Below are positions 1-10,781 of a stretch of 64,000 nucleotides of DNA, one piece after another. Positions within the stretch are counted from its first letter, which is position 1. Every line of letters begins with the position of its first letter. Source of the stretch: Globisporangium splendens (Eukaryota; Oomycota; Peronosporomycetes; Pythiales; Pythiaceae); contig VFIW01000097.1 of assembly GCA_006386115.1 (NCBI GenBank), positions 94,051-158,050 on the forward strand. Direction: 5' to 3'. The translations under genes were made by a program, and so were the position numbers. The notes below the pieces were generated by a model. That model was not told the DNA's origin and made no database searches. It worked only from the letters and a program-made list of their open reading frames with translations.

Positions 1-2
1 CA

Positions 3-824
3 TTTGGCCATGTGCCGTCCCGAACCAATTTCAACGGCTACTCGCTGCTGATTACGACGCAGAGCCTCGTGGAAGGATTCGGTCTGCAAGCACAGGACAA
101 GAAACGTCGCAAGAACTGCATCCAGTTGATCCTACTGAAGAGCTCACCTTCGTCACTTGGTGTTGGCAATGGAGTGCTCCCAGTCGAACGAGCGCTAGTG
201 GAAGCCGAGTACTTTGTGCAAGAGCTCTTCCGCGTCGCAGCGCAGCACTATGAGCGCGATCTTCTCTGGTCGCGCTTGCTCTACGATGACACCACCGGTC
301 CTGGTGCGAAGGTGGCGTCGACGCTCGCGTTGCCTCCCAATCATTTCGAGGTCGAGGTGGGGCCACAACAACTGGAAGAGTGTCTGCGGTTGTCGGTGTG
401 CACTCCATTGGAAGAGATTGACCCGACACTCGCACAGCTCATGGGTGTAGACGGCGTGTGCTGGCAGGAGTTTGCGTTGCGACTCCGGGATCTGTACTCG
501 GACCAACTGCGCGAGTACCAGTTTGAAGGCGAGGAAGCGTGCCATTTCCTGCTGCTGTGCCCCAACACCCATGACCTGATCATCCACCTGACGTTCGAGA
601 TGGAGCAAGAGCCATTGCTGGACTTCGGTTCCGGCGGAGCGAGTGGCGTGAGCGGAGTCAGCATCAACGGGAACAGCAGCAGCAACAACGGCAAGGTCAA
701 GATCGAGATTTGCCGGCGCGAGGAGCCCCCGAACCGCACGTTTACGTTCGCCCAGCGGCGCGTGATTTCGGAGTTCGTCAACAGCATCGTGCACTGGCAA
801 TGGCGCAGTCTGCTCTACGATTAA
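3..824 (+). CDS. C-terminal part of an unrecognised protein (5' end outside window)
   Basis: The frame is open from the left edge to a TAA at 822-824 and has no convincing ATG, so this is the last 273 or so codons of a larger gene. The peptide is well mixed, with alternating hydrophobic and charged segments, a short Ser/Asn/Gly linker (about residues 210-230) and the end motif HWQWRSLLYD. Overlapping open frames on the other strand have low-complexity composition and are shadows. I do not recognise the family. A very large scaffold such as SZT2 is conceivable, but I cannot show it. It is followed after 210 bp by the PDZ gene on the same strand. Confidence 0.6.
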   Translation, partial: FGHVPSRTNFNGYSLLITTQSLVEGFGLQAQDKKRRKNCIQLILLKSSPSSLGVGNGVLPVERALVEAEYFVQELFRVAAQHYERDLLWSRLLYDDTTGPGAKVASTLALPPNHFEVEVGPQQLEECLRLSVCTPLEEIDPTLAQLMGVDGVCWQEFALRLRDLYSDQLREYQFEGEEACHFLLLCPNTHDLIIHLTFEMEQEPLLDFGSGGASGVSGVSINGNSSSNNGKVKIEICRREEPPNRTFTFAQRRVISEFVNSIVHWQWRSLLYD

Positions 825-994
825 ACGGATTAAGGACGCGTGGCCAAAGAAAGGAAAGGATGGGATCGAGAAGAATCAACAAATGCGTCGCAGATTAGCT
901 TTATGGTTGCATGAAGTAGGATTGCGCTCTCGCAAAGCGTCGACTTGGAAAAAAAACTCAAGGTGGGACTAAGGGATAATGCAATTGCACAGTA

Positions 995-1002
995 TTCATT
1001 TT
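995..1002 (+). promoter_or_regulatory. Initiator-like motif TTCATTTT
   Basis: TTCATTTT lies 33-40 bp upstream of the ATG at 1035. It resembles the oomycete Inr core (a CA in a pyrimidine context), and the spacing fits the short 5' leaders usual in oomycetes. This is motif resemblance only. Confidence 0.3.
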
Positions 1003-1034
1003 GCTAATTAGTGTGTTAACCTAACCATCTGGTT

Positions 1035-2429
1035 ATGCATTTCCAGAGACCGCCATGCCGACTTTGCTGCGTGTCAAGCGACCTTCTGTCCACCGTCCTG
1101 CCTCTGCCACGTTCCCTTCCCAACTGCGCTTCCTCCGCATGCGCTCGCTCCCCATTAGAGAAGCACGCGCCACGAAGAAGAGAAGCGCTTCGTCCTACTG
1201 CACTACAGCAGCGTACCAACAGCAGCAGCAGCATGGTGATCGCGACACCCACTTCGCACGAGACGTACGACATCGTGTGGCGCACCCACGTGCTCGGTCT
1301 CAACTTCACGCCGAACGAGCGCGACCTGCCCGTGATCTGCCAGGTGCCACCCAACTCGTCGCCCGATGTGCTCCAGTCCCCCGCCGCTGTGGGCGACGTG
1401 CTCGTCGCGTTCCAGCTGCACGACCGAGCCATGGAACCGGTCAAATCGTTCGAGCAGGTGATTGAAGTACTGCAGGACGAAGAACTCCCGATCACGCTGC
1501 ACTTCCTGTCGCGCAAGAGCGACGTCCCTGAACGATTGAACGCCACGGAGATCAGCAGAAGCATCACGTTCACGTGGCAGCCGCAGCAGCCGCTCGGCGT
1601 GTCGCTGACAATGGATCCGTGCTCGCTGCACACTGTCATCACGCGCATTGACCCGCAGAAGATCTCGCCCGAGTTCATGAAGCTTCACCCCAAGGTGGGT
1701 GACGTGCTCGTGAACGTGCGCAGCAGCTACAGCAACGCCGATCTGGACGACATGCGCTTCGAGGACATCATCAGCACACTGCGCGAGTTTCCTCGTCCGT
1801 CCCAGCTCACGTTTGCGCGTCTCGTGGAGGATCAAGACGCTGCGTCAAGGTCGCCGCCAGTGAGTCCCACTAACGCGAGCCAGCAGGAAAAGCAGAGGCT
1901 GCAGCCTCTCCAAAGACCACAGCAGCCTCACCAGCGCCCCATCCCACTCGCGTCGCGCCAGAGCTTCCGCATTGACAAGCCTGTGTCCGTCCCCATGTAC
2001 GATGCCCCCAAGTCCAACCCCATGAATGCTCCTGCGTCTGTCGGCGGCGGAGACGTCAAGAAAGAGGCGAGCAAGTTCTACAAAGTGATCTACGGTGGCG
2101 ACCGCGTCGGACTGCAGCTCCGCGATTGCAGCAAGGAAGACTCGGAGAAGGACAAGCGCGACTTGAAAAAGTCCAAGACCAAGGGCTACAGCGTGTGCAT
2201 CAAGGAGGTCACGGACCCGAAATCGGCACCAGGTCTCGAGAACGGATCGCCTGGCGATCTGCTCATGGCGATCGGGCAGCGGGACCTGCAGCTGCTCAGC
2301 TTTGAGCAAGTGCACCGCGAACTGGCGCAGATCCACACGCCGACCGAGTTGCTCTTCAAGAAGAGGACAGTTGCCGGAGGGTCAACGGGCGGCTCACTTG
2401 TCGATGCGCTCTTCCTGTTCCTCATTTAA
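1035..2429 (+). CDS. PDZ-domain repeat protein
   Basis: The product is 464 aa from the first ATG, or 398 aa from a second ATG at 1233. The first 66 residues are Arg/Pro/Ser-rich and unlike the rest, so 1233 (MVIATPTSHETYDIVW) may be the real start. Three PDZ-like modules are visible. The first runs from about residue 75 to 160 (GLNF, then VGDVLVAF, then ITLHFLSR). The second is about 175-265 (PLGVSLTMD, VGDVLVNV, SQLTFARL). The third is about 345-455 (GDRVGLQLRD, GSPGDLLMAIGQRDL, TELLFKKR). Each shows the GLGF-like carboxylate loop followed by the GD.LL beta segment. A Pro/Gln linker separates the second and third. There is no membrane segment, so it is probably a cytosolic scaffold binding C-terminal peptides. 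The partners are unknown. Confidence 0.75.
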   Translation: MHFQRPPCRLCCVSSDLLSTVLPLPRSLPNCASSACARSPLEKHAPRRREALRPTALQQRTNSSSSMVIATPTSHETYDIVWRTHVLGLNFTPNERDLPVICQVPPNSSPDVLQSPAAVGDVLVAFQLHDRAMEPVKSFEQVIEVLQDEELPITLHFLSRKSDVPERLNATEISRSITFTWQPQQPLGVSLTMDPCSLHTVITRIDPQKISPEFMKLHPKVGDVLVNVRSSYSNADLDDMRFEDIISTLREFPRPSQLTFARLVEDQDAASRSPPVSPTNASQQEKQRLQPLQRPQQPHQRPIPLASRQSFRIDKPVSVPMYDAPKSNPMNAPASVGGGDVKKEASKFYKVIYGGDRVGLQLRDCSKEDSEKDKRDLKKSKTKGYSVCIKEVTDPKSAPGLENGSPGDLLMAIGQRDLQLLSFEQVHRELAQIHTPTELLFKKRTVAGGSTGGSLVDALFLFLI

Positions 2430-2625
2430 GAGTTTGTTTACACGTAAGCAAGGTCAAGCGCGTCTATTGCTTGAGCGAGAGGCGTCCAGTTTTTTCATCC
2501 ATAATTGAGTACAGCACGTGGTAAAGTTGATGGCAAATACTGTCGTTTATGTTGTCGGCCACCATTGCATTCTCGTTTTTCGTGGCGCGCAATCCCACCT
2601 ATATGATCCGACACCAGATTACAAT

Positions 2626-3633
2626 TTACAGCAATTCCTTTCGGAGGACGATCTTCCGGCGCTTGTACGGTGCCACATCTTCAAGTTTGGATGTCTGATC
2701 CAACGGCTCAGCAACCGCATCGGTCTCTGCTACTGGTGAGCTCTCTGGTGCGACGGTAGCGGCTGCGGCAGTCACATTGTGTTCGCTAGTCTCTGCTGCA
2801 ATAGTAGCATCAGCGCCAGCGACAGGAAATGAAGACTCCAAGCGTTGAAGCATCCCAAGCAGCAGATTTTGACCGTCCATCAGGCGATGGATCTGCTGCG
2901 ACAACTCCGCGAACCGCTGATCGACCGAGTTCATCCACTCGGCTGAAGCCATTCGCATCGTCCCCTGGCTTGCAGCATCCACAGCCGAAGCAAGAGGAAG
3001 GGATCGCTTGACGGCATTACTCGGACTCGCTGTCGTCGTCGCGGAAGCGCTGTTCTTTGCCGCTTGGGACGAGGCTCTTCGCAGCTTTGCGTTGGTGTCG
3101 GCACTATTCTCTTCTTCATCTTCGTCGCCACCGACTTTGTTCGGTCGTCGCACGACCAGATTCCTGCGGATCTTGAACCGCGCGAGCCACCCGCTGGACG
3201 CCTTGAACGCGCTCTCGTCGTCCGCGCGCAACTCCGGATGCATCTCGCGAAAGATCAGCATAGCCTTGTCCTTGATGTCCTTGTCCTTCACGTGCACGCC
3301 CTGCGCGTTCTGCTCGAGCACCCAGTTGCCCAGCTCATTTTCCAGCGCTGTGTACGCGGATTTGCGTCCGCATCCGTCCAATCGGAACGCCTGGCGCGCA
3401 GCGTGGCCGCCTTTCATAGCCAGCGAGGCGAGCATCTGCGGCTTCTTGGAGACCCAGTCCATGACGTTGGACTTGCTGATCCCATACTGACGCGCCAGCG
3501 CCTCGAAGCCCCTGCCGTGCACGTTCGGCTCGTACTGACTGGCCACCTCCAGCTTGAACTCGAGGTTGTACTGGTTGCGCTGCTTCTTGGGCGTCGCGGC
3601 AACGGCGCCACTATTGCCAAGTGCTGCTGCCAT
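2626..3633 (-). CDS. HTH CENP-B-type DNA-binding protein, no transposase domain
   Basis: A 335-aa single-exon product. Residues about 18-65 form a psq/CENP-B N-terminal helix-turn-helix (EFKLEVASQYE, ALARQYGISKSNVMDWV). Residues about 88-155 form the second CENP-B/Tc5-type HTH (ALENELGNWVLEQNAQG, KDKAMLIFREMHPE, SSGWLARFKIRRNL). This pair is the DNA-binding module of pogo/Tigger transposases and of CENP-B. The DDE catalytic domain that would follow is absent. Instead there is an acidic/Ala-Ser linker, a predicted helical segment (SVDQRFAELSQQIHRLMDGQ) and a basic end (PYKRRKIVLRK). It may be a domesticated transposase-derived regulator or a truncated element. It is divergent from the RING gene at 4037, leaving a ~400 bp shared upstream region. 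Confidence 0.8.
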   Translation of the reverse strand: MAAALGNSGAVAATPKKQRNQYNLEFKLEVASQYEPNVHGRGFEALARQYGISKSNVMDWVSKKPQMLASLAMKGGHAARQAFRLDGCGRKSAYTALENELGNWVLEQNAQGVHVKDKDIKDKAMLIFREMHPELRADDESAFKASSGWLARFKIRRNLVVRRPNKVGGDEDEEENSADTNAKLRRASSQAAKNSASATTTASPSNAVKRSLPLASAVDAASQGTMRMASAEWMNSVDQRFAELSQQIHRLMDGQNLLLGMLQRLESSFPVAGADATIAAETSEHNVTAAAATVAPESSPVAETDAVAEPLDQTSKLEDVAPYKRRKIVLRKELL

Positions 3634-3972
3634 TATGATGGTGCTGTGGGGGCCGTTCTATTCGGAAACGGATGGGCAACTGACGTGCCTTGTAAGCGAG
3701 GGAGCAGCTCTGCACACATTCTGGTCACCGACGCACGATCATTGGCTAAAATTAAAAGTAAGAGATCGCCAGTCGCCTTTCAATTTGCTGAAACTGATCA
3801 TTAATTTGAAGTTTCTTTCTGGAAAAAGGATGATTCGTAGAAAATAAGCATATGATAATCTTATTGGTCAAAGAGAGCGGAATCAGCGCCGTCTCTCGCT
3901 CTCGAGAAATGTTGAACGCGCATGATTGTGTGTGAGAAAGAAGAGAAAGCACAGCAGCTACAAGCAGGAACG

Positions 3973-3990
3973 CTCTCTCTCTCTCTCTCT
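3973..3990. repeat. (CT)9 microsatellite
   Basis: Nine CT units are followed by a C-rich tract, 47 bp upstream of the RING-H2 start codon, probably in its 5' leader or core promoter. Pyrimidine tracts are common near oomycete transcription starts. Confidence 0.9.
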
Positions 3991-4036
3991 GCGTACTCCC
4001 CCCCCCTCTCTATTCTCGCCCATATACGCAGCAGCC

Positions 4037-5111
4037 ATGGACGTCAGAGCTGCGTCGCCGCAGCATCGCGCCGTCGATATCCCCGGCGGCAACGTGGGCG
4101 TCGGTGGAGCGCCACAGCCCGGCAGTGGCAGTTTGTCGCCCGAGTCACGCACGCGGCTGCTGGTGCGCGATCCAGCGCTGAACGAAGAAGCGCACGCAGT
4201 GCGCATGAACGTGCTCAACAGCAGTGTCCAAGAGGCACGTGATGCGCGCAACACGCGGCTGATCATGTGGGTGATCACGCTCGTGAACCTGCCGCAGATC
4301 ATCGCCGCCGCGATCATCATGGGGCTCACGTGGAAGGACGAGACGCTCTGCTATCGGATCCAGATCTGGGTGCTGGTGCATACGATCCACTTGTCGCTCA
4401 CGCTCTCCCTAGAGTGGGTGCTCTACTATTTAAATGGCGACGGAAGCAACAGCACGATCCGGTTGCGAGAGCAGTACATGACGTATATCAGTCAGCTCAA
4501 GTACGGTCTCGATCTCGTGGGTCTGTTCTGGTTCCTCGTTGGGAACATGTGGGTGATTAGTGACAGCGCGCGCTGTGACGACGGGTCGATGATGTACCAC
4601 TTGGCGCTCTGGATGATCATCATCTCGTATGCAAAGATCTTTTTGCCGTGCCTGCTGCTGCTCGCGCTGTTGCCCGTGATTTGCTTCTGCCTGCCGTGCG
4701 TGATTCGCCTACTGAGTCGTTTGCAAGACCCGATGCGAGGCAAAGGCGCTACGAAAGATGTAAATTGGCGTTTATTTGTTCGTTCGCACGATGCTGTGAT
4801 TGTCATTGCCTTAACTGACGCGTTGCATTTGTTTGTTTATTTCCTGGGTACAGGTGATCAACCAGCTCACGACGCAAAAATTTCAACCCACGCAGTTTGC
4901 GCCGGAAGACTCCAGCTGCTGCATCTGCCTGAACGAGTACGAACCACTTCAGGACCTGCGGGTGCTGCCGTGCTCACACCATTTCCATAAGGAGTGCGTC
5001 GACGAATGGCTCATGGTCAACTCCACGTGTCCAACGTGCCGAACGTCCATTTTCACTACCGATGCACCTGCGGCACACGGCACTGAAGACGACGTGATGA
5101 GAAACGTTTAA
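4037..5111 (+). CDS. Membrane RING-H2 finger E3 ubiquitin ligase
   Basis: There are two exons, 4037-4759 and 4854-5111. The 94-nt intron has GTAAAT...ACAG ends and falls between complete codons, giving 326 aa. The ATG at 4037 was chosen because the upstream frame is low-complexity CT repeat. The N-terminal ~75 residues are soluble. Hydrophobic segments follow at about 75-95, 105-125, 160-180 and 195-225, so it is a polytopic endomembrane protein. The C-terminal exon carries a complete RING-H2 domain of C3H2C3 type: CCICLNEYE, then LPCSHHFHKECVDEWL, then STCPTCR, with all eight zinc ligands present. Its probable role is E2-dependent ubiquitin transfer at a membrane; the substrate is unknown. 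It is convergent with the LRR gene that ends at 5271. Confidence 0.85.
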
Positions 5112-5270
5112 AGGGAGAAAGCAACAAGAAAGACTCGGAAATGAAGACGGCACAAAGGCGCGCAATCATGGTGTCTTGATATATATGTATTTGAATGGAG
5201 CGTGATATTTTACTTTAATTTGCAATGGGACGCATCGAATGGATTTCGGATGATTTGCTTGTAGCCACAT

Positions 5271-6567
5271 TTATGATGCGGGGTTAAAAGCCTTCGTGAC
5301 CCGCTGGGACTCAGTCTCCACGAGTTGATCGCATTGTTTGAGCATTTCTGCAGAGAATCAATTTTTGAGCATGAGATAAAACTCCGCGTGATTCAGCTTT
5401 GCGATCTTGAGCTAAGAAAAGAGAGAAGATTGCGATCTCACCTTTGAGTTTCTTTGTGGTTTGTTGAATGAATGCATCCACGTCGTACGCTGAGCCGCTG
5501 TTCGACGGAATGAATGAATCTGCTGTGGCAAAACAGGCTATTTTGCTGAACAAAGCATCTGGTGATCGATTTCAGAGAGCAGCCATGTGAAAAGTACCTG
5601 CTGAAATTGCCGACGACTTGTTCAACTGGCTGGAGTCCTCTGGAACTTTTGTCTTTGACGAAGCCGTGTCTTGGACGAGCTGGGCGAAGGCAACATTGAG
5701 ATACGATCTATTAGAAGAGCAAAAGGTGTTGAATGGCCATCGGTTCGTACATGAAACAAGGCGACAGTTTCTCCGTTCAGTAGGAGGAGATTCGGAAAAT
5801 GCTTTTGCAAGAGTGCCACCAGATCCTTGTTCGATGATACGGGGTTGTCTTGCAAGTGAAGGCTTCGAAGCAGAAGTAACTACAATTTGCAATGGTCAGA
5901 TAGACTCAGAAGAGGAAGAACGAAACAGCTTTTTTCACCATACTTTGACAGCGAGCGAGCTGAAGTCGATCGTGGTGATCTGGTTGGCCTGATGAGCAAA
6001 GTCATTTTAGCATTGACTCAAATTAAGGCAACTGATAAAAGAAAAAAACTCAGCATTAGAATTCAAACGCACAGCGATGGAGAGCTCTTCTAGTCCCAGA
6101 CAGCTCGGTATATCATCTGACAAATAGTTCACGCAAGTTGACGCATTGCTCCACTTTATACACCAAAAGTTGTCATTCTCACCCACGGACGTCAGCTCGT
6201 TGTGCGACAGGTTGAGAGACCTCAAAGATGCGAGGGACGGAAGTCCATCCAAATCTCGCAGCTGAAGAAATAAGGAGAACACATTTTAGCGTTTTCCACA
6301 CAAAGAAACCTTACAGATCAGATGATGGCTCATGCAGTCACATTTACCTGATTGTTTGCGAGATTGATTTCAGTCGTATTGACGCATTTTTCCAGGTGCG
6401 CGATCTGGTCAATGCCTGCATGCAAAGCGCCATTATTCATCGACAACTCAGCGAGCAGATTAAAGCATGGACGGCGACGTACCGGCGCTGAAGAGATCCA
6501 AGAGCGTGACGCAGCTGAGGTCGAAGTGCTTGCTTCGTCGCTTGATCAAGTCTTCGGACAGCTCCAC
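5271..6567 (-). CDS. Leucine-rich repeat protein, LRRC61-like, multi-exon
   Basis: No long ORF marks this gene; it appears only after splicing. Exons in coding order are 6567-6483, 6415-6348, 6261-6183, 6116-6073, 5988-5944, 5879-5751, 5707 to about 5590, about 5550 to 5448, and the last one ending at 5271. The introns are 45-95 nt with GT-AG ends. The product reads as an N-cap helix (ELSEDLIKRRSKHFDLS), then LRRs (TEINLANNQLRDLDGL, LRSLNLSHNELTSV, LEELSIAANQITTIDF), an LRR end cap (LRSLHLQDNPV, KHFPNLLLLNGETV), and a C-terminal helix (QQTTKKLKEMLKQCDQLVE). This order matches vertebrate LRRC61 as I remember it. The extreme 5' end has no certain ATG (an upstream exon near 6750-6810 is possible), and one junction near 5750/5707 needs a weak donor to keep frame. 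Confidence 0.65.
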
Positions 6568-7020
6568 GACTCTTACTGTTTTTCGATTAGCTGGTCTCGC
6601 TGTGCCTGCTCATCAAATGCTTTTCAATTTCGGGACTGGTGTTGTCCTGTAAATAGTACTGCACGATGTGTTTTTGGTATCATTTTCAGTTTTAGTGAGG
6701 TATATTATGTTACGTCGAAAGCGAACATCGATACGAAATGTTGCGTGATTCTCACCTCAGCGAGAGACAAGAACCACAAGTCTCGAGGTCAACATGTTCA
6801 AGTACAAAGGATATGCTCATTGTTGGGAAGAATTCATTGAAGTAGTAAAGGTATCAACTGGCGTGATGGCGGCGTACGGCAGCAACAGTAAAGCGAGCCT
6901 TTAGCTAGACTTGGTTTGTAAAGCGCCTGGACTGTGGTATCGCCCAATACGTCTTCAAGCAGCAAATCATACTTTCATCTTGGAAAAATACGCCTAGGGT
7001 CCACGAAACGAAATGCGTGC

Positions 7021-7452
7021 TTACGCGGAATCCGATCCCGAGTCCGAGGAGTCGTCCGAGCCATCATCGTCGCTCGCAGCGTCGGCATCGGGAGCGCTAG
7101 TGGCATCTTGCTCTGTGGTGTACACGCAGACGTTCTTGAGGAAATCCGCCGCAGTCACTGGTGCACTGCCGTTGACTGGGATGAGGCAGTCTGGGAGCTT
7201 GGCCTCGATCAAGTTGGAGATGGCCGTCGGGCAGCTGCGGCCGATGCACACATGGCGCTGCACGTCGCCGGTTGGGTACTCGCCGAACGGGAAGAGTGTG
7301 TACCCCGTGTCGAGCTCGCACGTGTGGAGGATACCTCCCTGCTTGTCGACGGCCGTGGCGATCGTGGCGAGCTCCTCGGGCGTGCAATCAGACACAGCGT
7401 TGGCGCGGGCGAACGCGACCACGAGCAGCGCGAGGGCAAAGCAGCTCTTCAT
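7021..7452 (-). CDS. Elicitin-like secreted protein
   Basis: A 143-aa product. Residues 1-19 (MKSCFALALLVVAFARANA) are a typical signal peptide. The domain that follows has exactly six cysteines in elicitin spacing (DCTPEEL, HTCELDTGY, HVCIG, RSCPT, DCLIP, NVCVY). Elicitins and elicitin-like proteins are secreted oomycete proteins; canonical members bind sterols and are recognised by plants. The C-terminal tail (about 117-143) is an acidic Ser/Asp run with no hydrophobic GPI signal, so the protein is probably released or wall-associated rather than membrane-anchored. High G+C third positions contrast with the AT-richer DNA on both sides. Whether it binds sterol cannot be told from sequence alone. 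Confidence 0.85.
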   Translation of the reverse strand: MKSCFALALLVVAFARANAVSDCTPEELATIATAVDKQGGILHTCELDTGYTLFPFGEYPTGDVQRHVCIGRSCPTAISNLIEAKLPDCLIPVNGSAPVTAADFLKNVCVYTTEQDATSAPDADAASDDDGSDDSSDSGSDSA

Positions 7453-10400
7453 CGTTGTGTCTGTGCCTGTGTGTATGTACGTGCGTGTGTTCTGCGTCTG
7501 CGACGGAGGCTTCGCGAATGCTCGAGGGAGCTGTCAGCTTGAGGGTGGTAACTTGCCCGTCATTCAGAGGTGCCGACCCAGCGTTTGACTGACCACTGTG
7601 CCATGTGCTGCTTGATTTATTGTGGTGCACTTTCCGCGTGTATCATGTGTTTTATCGATTAATAGAGGAACAATCAATATAAAACACGTCACAAAATTAA
7701 AAGTGATAAGGTCTTTTTGAAGAGGGTACTTGATTATAAAGGGTTGTGGAAACTGAATACCCGCACTGCCTCTTTTCTGGACGTGGACACATGTGGCTTG
7801 GGCGATGGCAATGTGCGCTCTCTGTCACTGTCGTGGAAGAAATGAAGGGGGTACAATGCCAACTTCTGTCATTTCCCTTTTGCATCCGATCCGCACAGGC
7901 GACTACGGGTGTATCAAGGGGAGCGTCAATCTGCAGTGAATGGAGCGACCTTTGTCCCGGCAAGCTCTTTTTTGGGATCAGCAAGCATTTCGGTGAGGTA
8001 TTTCATTGGAATTGCGGTGAGTGAAGACGATTATTGAGTGCGCAGCTAGCGGAAGAAACCCTGGACCATGGTGATCCTTCCGATTCTTGAAAATCATGGA
8101 GTGCTTCTATAGATTTAGCTCCGGCTTACGCGAGGACTGTCCCATTTTGTGAACGAATGACTCGTCTCCGTGCTAGGATTCTCTGAGGTGCTGGACGTCG
8201 ATGCCAGACAGTTTTGTCAGGGTATTAATGTTATAGCTACTCAATTTAGGATATGCTGTGAGAAGCATCGAAGACTTCAGCACTACTGCGCTCACACGCC
8301 AATCTGACAATTCGCGGAGTGGATGAACGAGACAACCCATTCGCTCACTATTCTGCCTCATCTCGCTGAGCGAGATATGCTCTTATTTCACTCACAACCG
8401 CGCCAATAGGTTGCGTGCAGTGATATGCATGCGCCAATGGCACTGGATAGGCAGATCAAACTTATTTTGTAGCGTCCTCGAGGCTGCGCTTTCCTCGCCG
8501 TTGCTTGCACACTGGGTGATCGTTTCTTGATCGTTCAACGCATTCTGTCAAGACACTACACACATCTGGGTGCTGGACGCTACCCCTTCAAGTTGAACCT
8601 GTACAGCAACCAGCTGGGGCAAGCAATCATGATTCGTGATACATTCCAGCCATTCAATTGTGCATGCAGCCCGGTTTGACTTTTTAATCTCTCCCCCAGG
8701 ACAGTCATCGGGTGCTCTCGATCGATCCGACCTGGCAAATCTTGCAAGAAAATGTATGGCAATGGTTGGAGAAAAGGCAGATGCTGAGAGTTTGAACGAT
8801 CGAATTGGACTAACCAGACGTCCAGGCATGCAAACTCAAGCGTAAGCAGAGTTAAATTCAAAAGCCTTCAACTCTCGACACTGTTTTCTGACATATGTGT
8901 CACATCCTGGGTAGATCTCATTGGAATGCGGAGAAATATGGGCACTTTCCCGTCGACAGTGATTCGTTCGTGGTTGCTCAGTCGCTAGAGTTGCTCTCAA
9001 CTTCAGGGTGATCCGATCAGATGTAGAATGGAGCTCCTCTCGAGTCTTGAAACCTCAGAAGCGTCTCGAAAAGCTGAAGTAATGAAGCACTTCCAAACGA
9101 ATCGCATTTGCGCGAATCTCATTAGTCATCTTGTGATCTCAAACGCGTAGAACGTGCTACCACATAAATGACGCCTCTGGTGCTCGTGACACGCAGAGCG
9201 CCTCTATGCACCAGTCCATGGCACCGGAACATTGTGTCATCTCTGCCCTGTTTCTTGCTGCGCGACGTTAAACAAGCGCCGCATTCACGCAACAACTGGC
9301 GTCTTCTAACACACTGCCGCAAATCTCGCTGCATGGCAGAAAAGGGTGCGGCGAGATCGGTGCGTGTACTGGAGGAACGCTGGTGCAGAAATCAATTGCA
9401 ACGCAAGGAAACGACGGCAAGAATGGGGGTCGCGCACTCATCGCCCTTCCGGTGCAATCGTAAGCCGTTGAAGAAGTGTCGTGGCGCAATCAAACACTTA
9501 ACGGCAAGCGAAAGATCGACGTAGATCCGGCGCATTCCTGCGATTCGCAATGGTGTGTGTACATTTTCCATGGCCGCGTTTCTCTGCAAATCGCCACTCC
9601 AACCTTGTGCTTTCCACTGCCTGTTAAGTTCTGTCGGGATTACACGTTTTGTAATTGCTCGTGTTGCTCAGAAGTTGCCGTTCCCTGTTAGAAATGATTC
9701 AGAACCCAGAATGTCCAAACTTCAACTTTACCGTAGGGTCGGCATCACGGTACTGCTCCCCAAGTTCAAACAAGAGATGGGCGGGTCTTGCTTTGTTCAA
9801 ATCAAATCCGCAGCTGGGAATCGAGTGCGACCACAGAAAAGGAGCAAACCCTCCAAATCTGCAGCATACGGTACAAACCAGTGCAGAAACTCGGACGTAT
9901 GTTTACCACAGTCAGAGGGCAGAATTGAGAGTATCGTTCTTACCGCGTTTAATACCAAGATTATGCTGTGGTATTTCGAGCAAAGAATCATGTGCCTTTG
10001 GTTTCAAACTAATTACTCTGTGCAACAGCAAACTCGCAAAAAGCTAAAATGGAAAGAAAAGAAGAAGGCTGACAGCATGTCTTTACTGCATCAGATCCTC
10101 CTTCGCCTCGTACGGTACTCTTTATCGTTTGGCTGAGGGGGGCGGCGTGCTTTAAGCGATCGGGCGGACTTGTTGACGTTTTCTGAAGTGCACGCCATCT
10201 CCCTTTGGAATTGCTATTCGACGCGTTTATACTGGTTTCAGTATGGGTCAAAATTGTGGAACTTTGAGCCTACTTCAACTGCACAGTGTAACGCATCCAA
10301 GTCTCAGCATGCGGACGCCAACATACACAGATCCTCTGGGATCGTGACGACGCACATTGCCCACTGAATGACGCAGCGGACGACAGCCATGACGCGGTTG

Positions 10401-10718
10401 AGGTACCGGAAGCAGAGTCAAACGGTGGGACGCCGAGCTGCCAAACGCTCTTGAGAGTGGTCCCGCCCTTGCGCTCGGCAATCGCTCGAAACGCAAAGTT
10501 GAAGATCGGGAAGCTCAGCCATGTATGTTACGTTGAAGTGCGCGACTGATATCCCGTTGCTTCCCTCTCTGCTGACCCAGGCAGCCACGGTTTGAGCTCC
10601 AGAAGGTGTAGACAGGGAGTAGCTCTCGGTCTCTCGCTGAGGCTGTAACCAGATCCTGTGCACGGTTGTTTGGGGGTCCAAGGCAACTCTGACATGAGTT
10701 CATTCTCCAATTCGCCGC
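7453..10718. other. 3.3 kb without a recognisable gene
   Basis: I looked for spliced or decayed genes on both strands. The open frames are short, lack consistent composition and have no family motif. The longest is 193 codons on the plus strand from 9555 and looks random. A minus-strand stretch at about 8160-9120 has scattered Leu-rich frames that could be the remains of an LRR gene, but I cannot support an exon chain. Confidence 0.5.
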
Positions 10719-10734
10719 GTCGAGCGCACTCGAC
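10719..10734. promoter_or_regulatory. Palindrome GTCGAG-CGCA-CTCGAC upstream of MFS gene
   Basis: A perfect 6-bp inverted repeat with a 4-bp spacer lies 48 bp upstream of the MFS start codon at 10782. It could be a dimeric regulator site or chance. Confidence 0.3.
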
Positions 10735-10781
10735 ACTTCCCAACAGCTTCTTCCGCTCTATTATCGTATTTCGTGCGAAAG

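Noticed and set aside
3064..3804. 246-codon plus-strand frame over the CENP-B-type gene
   Set aside because: Shadow frame. The minus strand encodes two recognisable HTH domains.
9555..10136. 193-codon plus-strand frame
   Set aside because: Erratic composition, no motif, in a region full of similar chance frames.
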